This document shows positions 1 to 8,694 of a stretch of 38,113 nucleotides of DNA, one piece after another (position 1 is the stretch's first letter; the number at the start of each line of letters is the position of its first letter). The DNA comes from Ignavibacteria bacterium. Lineage in GTDB: Bacteria; Bacteroidota; Ignavibacteria; Kapaibacteriales; UBA2268. Position numbers and translations under genes: made by a program. The stretch is from contig JAAYTD010000055.1 in the NCBI GenBank assembly GCA_012518115.1, positions 1-38,113 of the forward strand. The letters run 5' to 3'. Under the pieces are notes generated by a model. The model was not told the DNA's origin. It made no database searches and was given only the letters and a program-made list of their open reading frames with translations.

Positions 1-828
1 AATCCGACTTCTTATACAATCGAAACTCCAACAATCACTTTAATTGATTTATCTCGTGAGGGCTACAATTTTAACGGTTGGTATGATAATGCTGATTTCA
101 CTGGTTCTGAAGTTACTACAATTCCTTTAGGCAGTACAGGCAATAAAACTTTTTATGCTAAATGGACACCGAAAAATTATACTATTACTTATCATAATGT
201 TTATGGAGTTACGAACACTAACCCTACTTCATATACGATTGAAACGCCTACAATTACTTTAGCAGATTTGGCACGTGATGGCTATGATTTTGACGGCTGG
301 TATGATAATGCTGATTTCACTGGTTCTGAAGTTACTACAATTCCTTTAGGCAACACGGGCAATAAAGAATTTTGGGCAAAATGGACAGCTAAGACTTACA
401 CAATTACTTACAATAATGTAAGTGGAGCTAGTAATTCTAATCCGACATCCTACACAATCGAAACTCCGACAATCACTTTAGTAGATTTATCTCGTGAGGG
501 TTACACATTTGACGGTTGGTATGATAACGCAAACTTTAGTGGAAATGCCGTAACAATTATTTCTCAAGGCAGCACGGGCAACAAAGAGTTTTGGGCAAAG
601 TGGACAGCAATTACTTATACTATTATTTATCATACTGGTGAGGCTTCTTCGCTCCCTGATGAAAGTTACACAATAGAATCGCCTGAAATTACTTTGCCGA
701 CTCCGACTTGGACGGGACACAACTTTCTTGGCTGGTTTGCAGATGCAAATTTCACAGGAAATGCGATTACCATAATTCCGACGGGTAGCACTGGCGACAA
801 GGAGTATTGGGCAAAATGGGATACTATC
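1..828 (+). repeat. Tandem 219-bp B-repeat units inside the surface protein gene
   Basis: Units begin at 1, 220, 439 and 655. The first three begin with the codons for N-P-T-S-Y-T-I-E and are nearly identical at the DNA level. The spacing is exactly 219 bp for units 1 to 2 and 2 to 3, and 216 bp for unit 3 to 4, which is more diverged. The array continues beyond the left edge. The high DNA identity suggests recent unit duplication or homogenisation. Confidence 0.9.
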
Positions 829-2271
829 CGCTTTACGATTACTATAACGAAAGGTGCAAATGGAACTGTTGTTCCTGCTGGAAATTCTTCAGGCGAAGTA
901 ACTGTGGATTATGGTAATACTGTAAGTTTTTCTTTTGCTCCCGATAATGGCTATCAAGTAGATGTTGTAACTGTGGACGGAAACACGATTACGCCAACTC
1001 CGAGCGGATATACTTTTGACAATGTTACCGCAAATCATACTTTATCTGTAACGTTTAAAGAGCTCCCGCCGAATACTTATAATTTAACGCTTCAGGCAGA
1101 ACCTTTGGATTTAGGTTCAGTTTTTGGAGCGGGAACATACACGGCAGGAAGTGATGCCAACATTTCAGCAAAAGCTAATGCAAACGCTGAATTTGTAAAC
1201 TGGACTTTGGACGGTCAGGAATACTCAAAAAATCCTGAAACAAGCGTAACAATGGACGCAAACAAAACTTTGATTGCACATTTCAAGCTCAAGCCAAAAC
1301 CCAAATATCAGATTTCTGTAACAGTTGATCCTGCCAACGCAGGCACTGTAACAGGTAGCGGAGAATACGAAGAAAACAGAGTCTGCACTTTGGAACAAAC
1401 CCCTTCGGACAAATACAAATTCTTGGGCTATTTCTTAGATGGCAACCTGCTTTCTAACAATGCGAGATACAGCTTCAGCGTTACTAGAGATATGCATATC
1501 ATAGCACGATATGAAAAAATTACAGAATATTACACTGTAAAAGTAACAGCTAATGCAGGGGGCACAGCAAAAGCTAGTCCAACAACCGTAGAAGCAGGAA
1601 AAACTTCTACATTAGAAGCCGTTCCCGATGCAAACCACAAATTTGTGAAGTGGACAACTTCTTCAGGCGAATTTATCTCGTCAGATAATCCGCTAGTTAT
1701 TACTGTAATAAAAGATACAACATTTGTTGCACATTTTGAGAAAGAAGAAATTCTAAATTCAATAGTTATTACACGTGATCTTGAAGAAAATGTGAGTGTG
1801 TCAGTCGGTGGCACTTTGATTTTAGAAGTTAATGTTAAAGATGACTTAGATTATGATCTTTCTTATCAATGGTACAAAGACAATGAAAAACTAGCAAACG
1901 CAACAAGTAGAATTTACACAAAAGATAAGGTTACAGTAGCCGATGCAGGAAATTATTATTGTAAAATCTCCAATTCCGCAGGACACGAGAAAAACTCAAA
2001 AACTGCTAAGGTGAGCGTAATAAGTGGACTACAAGAACAACAAAACCTCTTAGAAGTTTACTTTGATGGAGATAGAGTACTTATAAACAATCCAGAAAAT
2101 CTTGAAATTAAAAACATTCAATTAATAGATCTTACTGGAGTTAATAGACTTACAACGAATAATGCTGAGAGCGTTTTCTCACTTCCAACACTTCTTCCAA
2201 ACGGAGTGTATATGTTAGTGATAGAGCATTCTTTAGGGTATGATGTTTACAAAATAATAAAAGCGAAATAA
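1..2271 (+). CDS. Large repetitive secreted/surface protein, 3' part (InlB B-repeats, Ig-like domain, sorting tail)
   Basis: The reading frame is open from base 1, so the gene starts upstream of the window and 757 codons are visible. First come three near-identical 72-73 residue repeats plus a fourth divergent one, each with GWYDNA..F and K.FWAKW-type motifs typical of Listeria-Bacteroides InlB B-repeats. From about base 830 there are about four divergent B-repeat-like domains (pattern G.y..G....l.A.p..g..F..W), then an Ig-like domain (about 1755-2030) with paired Cys-free strands and DAGNYYCKISN. The last ~80 residues end in LPNGVYMLVIEHSLG and KIIKAK, which resembles a type IX secretion C-terminal sorting domain, although the usual YPNP start is not obvious. 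Probably exported and cell-surface attached, with an adhesin or structural role; the exact function is unknown. A TTG at 268 is internal, not the start. Confidence 0.85.
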   Translation, partial: NPTSYTIETPTITLIDLSREGYNFNGWYDNADFTGSEVTTIPLGSTGNKTFYAKWTPKNYTITYHNVYGVTNTNPTSYTIETPTITLADLARDGYDFDGWYDNADFTGSEVTTIPLGNTGNKEFWAKWTAKTYTITYNNVSGASNSNPTSYTIETPTITLVDLSREGYTFDGWYDNANFSGNAVTIISQGSTGNKEFWAKWTAITYTIIYHTGEASSLPDESYTIESPEITLPTPTWTGHNFLGWFADANFTGNAITIIPTGSTGDKEYWAKWDTIRFTITITKGANGTVVPAGNSSGEVTVDYGNTVSFSFAPDNGYQVDVVTVDGNTITPTPSGYTFDNVTANHTLSVTFKELPPNTYNLTLQAEPLDLGSVFGAGTYTAGSDANISAKANANAEFVNWTLDGQEYSKNPETSVTMDANKTLIAHFKLKPKPKYQISVTVDPANAGTVTGSGEYEENRVCTLEQTPSDKYKFLGYFLDGNLLSNNARYSFSVTRDMHIIARYEKITEYYTVKVTANAGGTAKASPTTVEAGKTSTLEAVPDANHKFVKWTTSSGEFISSDNPLVITVIKDTTFVAHFEKEEILNSIVITRDLEENVSVSVGGTLILEVNVKDDLDYDLSYQWYKDNEKLANATSRIYTKDKVTVADAGNYYCKISNSAGHEKNSKTAKVSVISGLQEQQNLLEVYFDGDRVLINNPENLEIKNIQLIDLTGVNRLTTNNAESVFSLPTLLPNGVYMLVIEHSLGYDVYKIIKAK

Positions 2272-2297
2272 TGCTTATTTCAAGCAAAATTTTGTCG

Positions 2298-2325
2298 GGG
2301 CGTATTTTTATACGCCCTTTTTTTT
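2298..2325 (+). terminator. Rho-independent terminator of the surface protein gene
   Basis: The 7-bp stem GGGCGTA/TACGCCC (2298-2304 with 2311-2317) is followed directly by eight T residues, 26 bases after the stop codon. The same hairpin core recurs at 2350 and 27948, so it may be a dispersed repeat used as a terminator. Confidence 0.8.
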
Positions 2326-2349
2326 AAAATTCCCCTTTGTCGGATGTTG

Positions 2350-2368
2350 GGGCGTATTGCATACGCCC
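2350..2368. repeat. GGGCGTAT hairpin, second copy
   Basis: The 8-bp stem GGGCGTAT/ATACGCCC with a 3-base loop follows the first copy by about 50 bp. No T-run follows, so it looks like a REP-like palindrome rather than a terminator. Confidence 0.6.
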
Positions 2369-2394
2369 TGCAAAAGTGGTTTGACAGGGTAGTC

Positions 2395-2582
2395 ATAATT
2401 GTCTGAACCGGGATTAACAGGATTAAAGGATTAGCAGGATTATTGACACATGTGCCGTAGGCACAAAATTTCGGTAAAAGAAATGTAATCTTACTCATCT
2501 CGTCCCATACGGGATGAAACATAAGCAAGTATAAATTTTTACCGATATTTAATTCCTACGGGATTTTTGAGGATATATAATT
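2395..2582. repeat. Composite intergenic repeat, internal unit, copy 1
   Basis: A 176-bp unit (2401-2576) is bounded by ATAATT on both sides (2395-2400 and 2577-2582). It begins with GTCTGAACCGGGATTAACAG, contains nested inverted repeats (CGTCCC..GGGA.G, CCTACGGG, and the long-range pair AATTTCGGTAAAA with TTTTACCGATATT), and has no coding frame of note. A second copy at 31540-31705 differs by one 10-base indel and about seven substitutions. It fills most of the gene-free stretch 2272-2700. Confidence 0.85.
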
Positions 2583-2586
2583 CATA

Positions 2587-2700
2587 ACCACCTCGCCTGC
2601 TAGCGCAGGCACTCCTCCACAGGAGGAGAATTTTCAACTCAGCGAAGTTGGCAAGTTCCCCTTCTTAGAAGGGGTGACAGGCAAAGCCTGACGGGGTAGT
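2587..2700. repeat. Inverted flanking repeats C and D, copy 1
   Basis: Element C (2587-2633) carries GCCTGCTAGCGCAGGC and CTCCTCC..GGAGGAG hairpins. Element D (2653-2700) carries CCCCTTCTTAGAAGGGG and AGGCAAAGCCT hairpins. D is recognisably a diverged reverse complement of C. D ends exactly at base 2700, touching the stop codon of the minus-strand gene that begins at 2701. Confidence 0.75.
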
Positions 2701-3828
2701 TTACAAAAATTCTTCGCCAAATTTTTCACGAATATCTTCTACTGTTTTTTTCACATTTTGTACTTTATCTTTTGGACATACTAAAATTGCGTCATCAGTA
2801 GCGACAACGACGATATCATTTAATGATAGTCCTGCAACAATTACTTTTTTATTTTTACATTTATTAATAAAAATTGAATTATTTACATCTATTAAAGAGG
2901 TGTTACCATCGCTAATATTTCCTTTTTCATCTTTTGTCTTTGTTCTATCTAAAGAATCCCACGAGCCAATATCGTCCCATTGAAAAACAGCTTTTCCTAC
3001 AACAATATTTTGAGCTTTTTCCATTAAAGCGTAATCAATAGAAATGCTTGGGAAGTTAGTAAAAATTTCTTTGACTTCATTATCTAGCTTGTTGCTGACA
3101 ATATGCGTTTTATCAATTAATATTTCTTTTAGTTCATCTATTTTATTTCCTATTTCGGGAGAGTGTTTTTTCATTTCAGAATGAAAAACATCTTGTCGCC
3201 AAAAGAACATTCCGCTATTCCAAGTAAATTTTCCTGTTTTTATAAAGTCTTTTGCTTGTTCTGCGTTCGGTTTTTCTCTAAATTGCAAAACTTTTTTGAA
3301 ACTGATTTCATTATTTAATTCTTCAAAAGGCTCATTAGTTTCAATATAGCCGTAGCCGGTTTCCGGTCTTGAAGGCGGAATTCCTATAGTTACTATACAA
3401 CTATTTTTTTCAGCATATTCCATAGTTTTATCTAAAGAATATGTAAACTTATCTAAAGGATAGATATTTTGGTCAGCGGTTAATACTGCAATAGAAATTT
3501 TATTTTCAGATATGTCTTTATATCTTGCAGCAATGTAAGCGCTAGCTAGTGCCAAGCAAGGTGCAGTATTTCGTTTAGCTGGTTCTGGAATTATATTTTC
3601 TGGCGGCAACATTTTTAGTGAATTTCTCATCGTGTCAACGAGCAATTCATTTGTAATAATAAAGATATTGTTTCTATCTATTAATGTACTAGCTCTATTT
3701 ATAGAATCTTCTAATATAGAATTTTCATTTTTCCCGAGAGGTAATAATTGTTTTGGTACTTTCTTTCTGCTAAGAGGCCAAAATCTTTCGCCAGAGCCAC
3801 CAGCCATAATTATTGCAACACGTATCAT
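2701..3828 (-). CDS. manC: Mannose-1-phosphate guanylyltransferase
   Basis: Makes GDP-mannose from mannose-1-phosphate and GTP in the cytoplasm, for polysaccharide and glycan synthesis. The 375-aa protein starts with the nucleotidyltransferase signature MAGGSGERFWPLSR followed by KVPKQ (residues 8-26). It also has the family segments PEPAKRNTAPC, TADQ, GYGYIE, FREKP and TFTWNSGMF-like WNSGMFFWR. The C-terminal ~60 residues, with a short beta-rich IDVNNSIF..., match the linker/barrel seen in stand-alone ManC enzymes; the full isomerase domain of bifunctional enzymes is absent. The gene is monocistronic on the minus strand, facing away from the ribosomal locus. Sugar specificity is inferred from the family. 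Confidence 0.87.
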   Translation of the reverse strand: MIRVAIIMAGGSGERFWPLSRKKVPKQLLPLGKNENSILEDSINRASTLIDRNNIFIITNELLVDTMRNSLKMLPPENIIPEPAKRNTAPCLALASAYIAARYKDISENKISIAVLTADQNIYPLDKFTYSLDKTMEYAEKNSCIVTIGIPPSRPETGYGYIETNEPFEELNNEISFKKVLQFREKPNAEQAKDFIKTGKFTWNSGMFFWRQDVFHSEMKKHSPEIGNKIDELKEILIDKTHIVSNKLDNEVKEIFTNFPSISIDYALMEKAQNIVVGKAVFQWDDIGSWDSLDRTKTKDEKGNISDGNTSLIDVNNSIFINKCKNKKVIVAGLSLNDIVVVATDDAILVCPKDKVQNVKKTVEDIREKFGEEFL

Positions 3829-3952
3829 AATTTAATTAAGATTAAAGATAAAAATAATTATGGTGCAATATACAACTTTTAGGTATAAAACAGATGTAAA
3901 TTTTGTTAAAATATAAGAAAAATCAAAAAAACAACATTTTTTTAAATAAAAA

Positions 3953-3984
3953 TTTGGATAGAAACAAAAAAAATCGTATTTTTG
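3953..3984 (+). promoter_or_regulatory. Upstream (P1) promoter of the str-S10 locus
   Basis: TTTG at 3953-3956, a 20-base spacer, then TATTTTTG at 3977-3984. This matches the Bacteroidota -33/-7 consensus TTTG and TAnnTTTG. It lies in the 412-bp AT-rich gap 3829-4240, which otherwise holds no gene that I can see. Confidence 0.6.
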
Positions 3985-4089
3985 TATTCTGTATTTTTCA
4001 ACATTATATATTTTGAAAATGTTTTTTAGTCAATTTTAGATAAAATTTGGCTGAAAAGCAGATTTTTTTTCATTATTTATAATATTTAT

Positions 4090-4120
4090 TTTGTTAATAA
4101 AGAAAAAAGTCGTATCTTTG
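4090..4120 (+). promoter_or_regulatory. Proximal (P2) promoter of the str-S10 locus
   Basis: TTTG at 4090-4093, a 19-base spacer, then TATCTTTG at 4113-4120, a full match to the Bacteroidota consensus. The start codon of rpsL is about 120 bases downstream, leaving a long AT-rich leader. Confidence 0.7.
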
Positions 4121-4240
4121 TAACTCTTATTTTTTTGAGTTTTACGTTTTTTTTACAAACAAATGTTGAATAAATTTAGAGAAAAGAAAAATAATTGGAA
4201 TTTAATACAAATAAAAATATAAGCAGAATGGAGAGCGTAA

Positions 4241-4627
4241 GTGCCAACTATTAGTCAATTAGTTAGAAAGGGAAGAAAAAAGATAGTATCAAAAAGCAAA
4301 TCACCAGCTTTGAACTCATGTCCTCAGAGACGTGGAGTTTGTACTCGTGTATATACAACTACGCCAAAGAAACCGAATTCAGCGTTACGCAAGATAGCGC
4401 GTGTTCGTTTGACAACTGGTTTAGAAGTAACAGCTTATATTCCGGGTGAAGGTCATAATTTGCAAGAACACTCATTAGTGTTTATTCGCGGTGGTAGAGT
4501 AAAAGATTTGCCTGGTGTTCGTTATCATGTGGTTCGTGGTGTTGCAGATACTCAGGGAGTGAATAAACGTACTCAAGGTCGTAGTAAATATGGAACTAAA
4601 AAGCCTAAAGCTGCAGCTCAAAAATAA
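4241..4627 (+). CDS. rpsL: Ribosomal protein S12
   Basis: S12 sits at the decoding centre of the 30S subunit and monitors codon-anticodon pairing. The 128-aa product has the hallmark [12 protein letters not shown] (lysine at the classical streptomycin-resistance position is wild type), [11 protein letters not shown] and a basic C-terminus. The start is GTG, preceded by GGAG (4230-4233); the resulting [12 protein letters not shown] is the normal S12 beginning, and the nearby ATG at 4228 is out of frame. It is the first gene of the locus, behind two promoters. Confidence 0.97.
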   Translation: MPTISQLVRKGRKKIVSKSKSPALNSCPQRRGVCTRVYTTTPKKPNSALRKIARVRLTTGLEVTAYIPGEGHNLQEHSLVFIRGGRVKDLPGVRYHVVRGVADTQGVNKRTQGRSKYGTKKPKAAAQK

Positions 4628-4664
4628 TATTTAATCGTGAAGAAAGAAAAATACTTGAAAAATT

Positions 4665-5132
4665 ATGAGAAAAAGACGCGCAGAGAAAAGAAGAGTAATT
4701 AAAGATCCGAGATTCGGAGATACAGTAATTACAAAATTTATAAATAATTTGATGTACGACGGCAAAAAAAACATAGCACGCAGAATAATGTACGATGCAA
4801 TGGATATTATAGCTGAAAAAACAGGACAAGATCCTATGGAAGTTTTTCAAGAAGCTATGAGTAATGTTGCGCCGTTGGTAGAAGTACGTTCACGTAGAGT
4901 TGGTGGAGCTACTTACCAAGTTCCTATTGACGTAAGAGAAGAACGTCGTCAAGCGTTGGCTATCCGTTGGCTTAAAGATTATGCAAGAGCAAGACGCGAT
5001 CATACTATGTCATTGCGTTTAGCAAACGAATTAATGGCAGCAGCTAAAGGTGAAGGCTCAGCTGTTAAAAGAAAAGATGAAATGCACAGAATGGCTGAAG
5101 CTAATAAAGCGTTCTCGCACTTTAAATGGTAG
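4665..5132 (+). CDS. rpsG: Ribosomal protein S7
   Basis: S7 nucleates assembly of the 30S head and lines the E site. At 155 aa it is the normal bacterial length, starting MRKRRAEKR and carrying the conserved segments YDAMDIIAEKTGQDP, RSRRVGGATYQVP and RWLKDYAR. It lies 37 bp after rpsL in the usual str order. In many bacteria S7 represses this operon through its mRNA; no clear binding structure is recognised here. Confidence 0.97.
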   Translation: MRKRRAEKRRVIKDPRFGDTVITKFINNLMYDGKKNIARRIMYDAMDIIAEKTGQDPMEVFQEAMSNVAPLVEVRSRRVGGATYQVPIDVREERRQALAIRWLKDYARARRDHTMSLRLANELMAAAKGEGSAVKRKDEMHRMAEANKAFSHFKW

Positions 5133-5214
5133 AAAATTTAACACCTTGAATATAATATGTTCTTTGTCAATTTGTTAAACCTGATGTTTTTTTAGTATAC
5201 TTGGATGTTTGGCA

Positions 5215-7230
5215 ATGAAGGATAAGTCTAAAATAAGAAATATCGGAATAATGGCACATATTGACGCTGGAAAAACCACTACAACAGAAAGGTTTTTGTT
5301 TTATTCTGGATATTTGCATAAAATAGGACAAGTTGATGATGGTACTGCGTTTATGGATTTTATGTTCCAAGAAAAAGAGCGCGGAATTACAATAATGTCA
5401 GCAGTTACCCCTGTAGAGTGGCGAGATTATACTATTAATATAGTTGATACGCCCGGTCATGTTGACTTTACAGCGGAAGTTCAAAGGTCTTTGCGAGTTT
5501 TAGATGGAGTTGTTGCGGTTTTTTGTGCTGTAGGTGGTGTGCAACCACAAACAGAAACAGTATGGCATCAAGCAGATGAGTATGATGTTCCGCGAATTGC
5601 TTACGTGAATAAAATGGACAGAATAGGTGCCGATTTTTTCAAGGTGGTTTCTGATATTCACGAAAAGTTCAAAATAAATTCTTTGCCAATAGAATTGCCT
5701 ATAGGTAGTGAAGACAAGTTTAGAGGAGTGATGGACTTAGTTTCTATGCGTGCTTTGACTTTCGATGCAGAAAGTTACGGTTCTGAAATTATAGAAATTG
5801 ACATTCCTGATGAATATAAGGAACTTGTCGCTGAATATAGAGAAAAGGTAGTAGAAGCAGTATGCGAAACAAATGATGAGCTGCTAACTAAATATTTGAA
5901 CGGAGAAGAAATAAGTGAAGTAGAACTGAAACAGGGACTACGCCAAGGAACTATACATAGAAAATTTGTTCCTGTACTATGTGGCTCTTCGTTGCGAAAT
6001 ATGGGGATACAACCTTTAATTGATGCGGTTGTAGATTACTTACCTTCACCTATAGATTTAAAAGAAGTAGTCGGCTATGGAGTAAAAGACAATAAAGAAA
6101 TAATACGTAAGCCTGACGATAAAGACGCATTTTCTGGTCTAGCTTTTAAAATAATTACAGATGACTATGTAGGTAAATTAACTTATCTTAGAATATATTC
6201 AGGGATTTTGAAAGTAGGTGATACAGTCTATAATCCAAGAATAGATAAGAAAGAAAAAATACTAAAAATAATGATAATGCGAGCTAACAGGCGTGAGGAA
6301 ATACAGACTGCTTCCGCAGGTGAAATAGTTGCAGTATCTGGATTACGCTTGACAGCAACAGGCGATACTTTGTGTGATAATCACAAACCTATTCTCTATG
6401 AGAAAATAAACTTCGCTGAGCCTGTGATTAATCAAGCCGTAGAAGCTAAAAATTTAGCGGAACAAGAAAAATTATTAGATGCTTTGCAAAGATTAACCGA
6501 AGAAGATCCAACTTTTGAATATAAAAATGATGCAGAAAGCGGACAAATAATAATTAGCGGAGTTGGTGAATTGCATTTAGAAATAATGCTTGATAGGTTG
6601 CAAAAAGAATTCGGGATAGATGCTAGAGTCGGGAAACCACAAGTCGCATATAAAGAAACGATTAGCGAAGAGATTACAAAAGAAGGAAGTTTCGACAGAA
6701 GTGGTGGAAAAAACATGTTTGGCTGGGTGAAAATACTTATGAAGCCTGCTACTAACAAAGGAATAATAATAGAAAACGATTATTCAGATAAAAAAGCACC
6801 TAAAGAATTTATTACATCAGCCTTAGAAGGTATCAAAGAAGCATTAAATATCGGTCCTAATGGATACCCTATGACAGATGTAGAAGTCAGGTTGATTGAT
6901 TTACAATACGAAGAAGAGTCGGTGGACGTTGCTTATAAAATAGCAGCTTCAATAGTTGTGAAAGAAGCAATGCGACTAGCTTCTCCCGTATTACTTGAAC
7001 CAGTATTCGAAATCGAGGTTACTTCTCCTGAAGATTATATAGGAGATATTATAACTGATATGAATACAAGGCGAGGTCGAGTTGAAGGAATAGAGCGTAA
7101 AGGTGCTATACAGCTCATAAAAGGAAAAGCACCGCTATCGGAAATGTTTGGATATGTAACAAAATTAAGATCCATAAGTCAAGGACGTGCATCATACTCG
7201 ATGGCTTTTTCACATTATGAGCAGGTGTAG
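5215..7230 (+). CDS. fusA: Elongation factor G (divergent)
   Basis: A translational GTPase that moves tRNA-mRNA through the ribosome or, with RRF, splits it. G1 AHIDAGKTTTTER, switch I ERGITI, G3 DTPGH, G4 NKMD and domains II-V are all present, ending in the usual SMAFSHYEQV. It is short (671 aa against about 690-705) and atypical in domain IV: GGKNMFGW (497-504) replaces the usual GGRGQYGH, and YEEESVDVAYK (565-575) replaces the usual YH.VDSSE.AFK, so the conserved tip histidine is a glutamate. The start is set at ATG 5215; an in-frame TTG at 5209 is the alternative. It occupies the classical str position between rpsG and tuf, so it is probably the main EF-G, but a recycling-type EF-G2 resemblance should be considered. 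Confidence 0.92.
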   Translation: MKDKSKIRNIGIMAHIDAGKTTTTERFLFYSGYLHKIGQVDDGTAFMDFMFQEKERGITIMSAVTPVEWRDYTINIVDTPGHVDFTAEVQRSLRVLDGVVAVFCAVGGVQPQTETVWHQADEYDVPRIAYVNKMDRIGADFFKVVSDIHEKFKINSLPIELPIGSEDKFRGVMDLVSMRALTFDAESYGSEIIEIDIPDEYKELVAEYREKVVEAVCETNDELLTKYLNGEEISEVELKQGLRQGTIHRKFVPVLCGSSLRNMGIQPLIDAVVDYLPSPIDLKEVVGYGVKDNKEIIRKPDDKDAFSGLAFKIITDDYVGKLTYLRIYSGILKVGDTVYNPRIDKKEKILKIMIMRANRREEIQTASAGEIVAVSGLRLTATGDTLCDNHKPILYEKINFAEPVINQAVEAKNLAEQEKLLDALQRLTEEDPTFEYKNDAESGQIIISGVGELHLEIMLDRLQKEFGIDARVGKPQVAYKETISEEITKEGSFDRSGGKNMFGWVKILMKPATNKGIIIENDYSDKKAPKEFITSALEGIKEALNIGPNGYPMTDVEVRLIDLQYEEESVDVAYKIAASIVVKEAMRLASPVLLEPVFEIEVTSPEDYIGDIITDMNTRRGRVEGIERKGAIQLIKGKAPLSEMFGYVTKLRSISQGRASYSMAFSHYEQV

Positions 7231-7366
7231 GGAAAAACAAATTGTAAAAGAAAAAAGTTTGTAATAGTTACTAAGTATAAGTAGTTATTACATATTATGA
7301 TAAAATAAATAAATTTAGAATAAAAATAATTAACTAATATAAATTATAAATAAGGAATAATTCAAA

Positions 7367-8572
7367 ATGGCAAAAGAGAAATTTGATCGTTCGAAACCCC
7401 ACGTTAATATTGGTACAATAGGCCACGTGGATCATGGTAAAACAACTTTAACAGCAGCAATTTCAATGACTTTGTTTAATCAAACAGGTTCAGGAGCTGC
7501 TCGTTCTTATGATTCTATTGATAACGCTCCGGAAGAAAAAGCACGCGGGATCACAATTGCAACATCACACGTAGAGTATGAAACTGCAAACAGACACTAT
7601 GCTCACGTAGATTGTCCGGGACACGCTGACTATATTAAAAATATGATTACAGGTGCTGCTCAAATGGACGGTGCAATACTAGTTTGTGCTGCAACAGATG
7701 GTCCAATGCCTCAAACTCGTGAACATATTCTTTTGGCACGTCAAGTTGGTGTTCCTAAGATCGTTGTTTTCTTGAATAAAGTGGATATTGCAGACGCTGA
7801 GTTATTAGAGCTCGTTGAGATGGAGTTAAGAGAACTTCTTTCTAGTTATGAGTTCCCAGGCGATGAAATTCCTATTATACCTGGTTCAGCTCTTAAAGCT
7901 TTAGAAGCTGCAGCAGAGGGCAAGAAAGATGATCCAGCACAAGAATGTATTATGAAACTTATGGAAGCGGTTGATACTTATATCCCAACTCCTCAAAGAG
8001 ACGTTGATAAACCTTTCTTGATGCCAGTGGAAGACGTGTTTTCAATTACAGGTCGTGGTACAGTAGCTACAGGTAGAGTAGAACGCGGTGTTGTTAAAGT
8101 TAACGAAGAAGTTGAAATCGTTGGCTTTGGCTTACAAAAGAAAACAACTTGTACAGGTGTGGAAATGTTCCGTAAATTGTTAGATGAAGGAAGAGCAGGC
8201 GATAACGTAGGTTTGTTACTTCGCGGTATTGACAAAAATGAAATTGAACGCGGTATGGTTATCGCAAAACCTGGTACAATTAAACCTCGCTCGAAATTTA
8301 CTGCACAAGTACTTGTGCTTACTAAAGAAGAAGGTGGAAGACATACACCATTCTTTAATAACTATAGACCACAATTCTATTTCCGTACAACAGACGTTAC
8401 AGGTTCTTTAACTTTACCTGAAGGTACAGAAATGGTTATGCCTGGCGACAACTTAGATGAAATAGCTATCGAGTTGATAACTCCAGTAGCTATGGAAGAA
8501 GGATTACGCTTCGCTATTCGTGAAGGCGGTAGAACAGTAGGCGCAGGCGTTGTAGTTAAAATTGTTGAATAA
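7367..8572 (+). CDS. tuf: Elongation factor Tu
   Basis: EF-Tu delivers aminoacyl-tRNA to the ribosomal A site as a GTP complex. The 401-aa protein begins [16 protein letters not shown] and has G1 GHVDHGKTT, switch I RGITI, G3 DCPGH and G4 NKVD, followed by beta-barrel domains II and III ([36 protein letters not shown]). AAGGA (7352-7356) precedes the ATG. A 136-bp AT-rich gap separates it from fusA and may hold an extra promoter, but I saw no full consensus. tuf at this position is the Chlorobi-like arrangement. Confidence 0.97.
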   Translation: MAKEKFDRSKPHVNIGTIGHVDHGKTTLTAAISMTLFNQTGSGAARSYDSIDNAPEEKARGITIATSHVEYETANRHYAHVDCPGHADYIKNMITGAAQMDGAILVCAATDGPMPQTREHILLARQVGVPKIVVFLNKVDIADAELLELVEMELRELLSSYEFPGDEIPIIPGSALKALEAAAEGKKDDPAQECIMKLMEAVDTYIPTPQRDVDKPFLMPVEDVFSITGRGTVATGRVERGVVKVNEEVEIVGFGLQKKTTCTGVEMFRKLLDEGRAGDNVGLLLRGIDKNEIERGMVIAKPGTIKPRSKFTAQVLVLTKEEGGRHTPFFNNYRPQFYFRTTDVTGSLTLPEGTEMVMPGDNLDEIAIELITPVAMEEGLRFAIREGGRTVGAGVVVKIVE

Positions 8573-8588
8573 TTTAATTTTTAAAAAT

Positions 8589-8616
8589 CCATAGAGATGT
8601 TTAGGCATCTCTATGG
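8589..8616 (+). terminator. Strong stem-loop between tuf and rpsJ (attenuator or partial terminator)
   Basis: A perfect 11-bp stem, CCATAGAGATG (8589-8599) with CATCTCTATGG (8606-8616), has a 6-base loop and lies 16 bases after the tuf stop. No T-run follows, so it is more likely an attenuator, RNA-processing site or 3'-end stabiliser than a full terminator. It separates the very highly expressed tuf from the S10 genes. Confidence 0.5.
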
Positions 8617-8694
8617 AACTATTTATTACAAACTGATAACCCCTTGTCTTTCGGGTTAATGAAAGAGTATATTTTTTAATTAAGGGAAAGTATC

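Noticed and set aside
1-828. CRISPR-like array
   Set aside because: The regular repeats are long, coding, in frame and without unique spacers; they are protein repeats.
2280-2528. 82-codon minus-strand frame in the repeat cluster
   Set aside because: It runs across the terminator hairpin and dispersed repeats; its translation has no family features and is disrupted in the second repeat copy.
3829-4240. tRNA or other RNA gene in the leader
   Set aside because: The region is extremely AT-rich, with no cloverleaf or GC-rich stems; only promoters could be supported. No tRNA or rRNA gene was recognised elsewhere in the window either.
5209-5214. TTG as start of fusA
   Set aside because: ATG lies two codons downstream and suits the conserved start better; neither has a strong ribosome-binding site, so this is only a preference.
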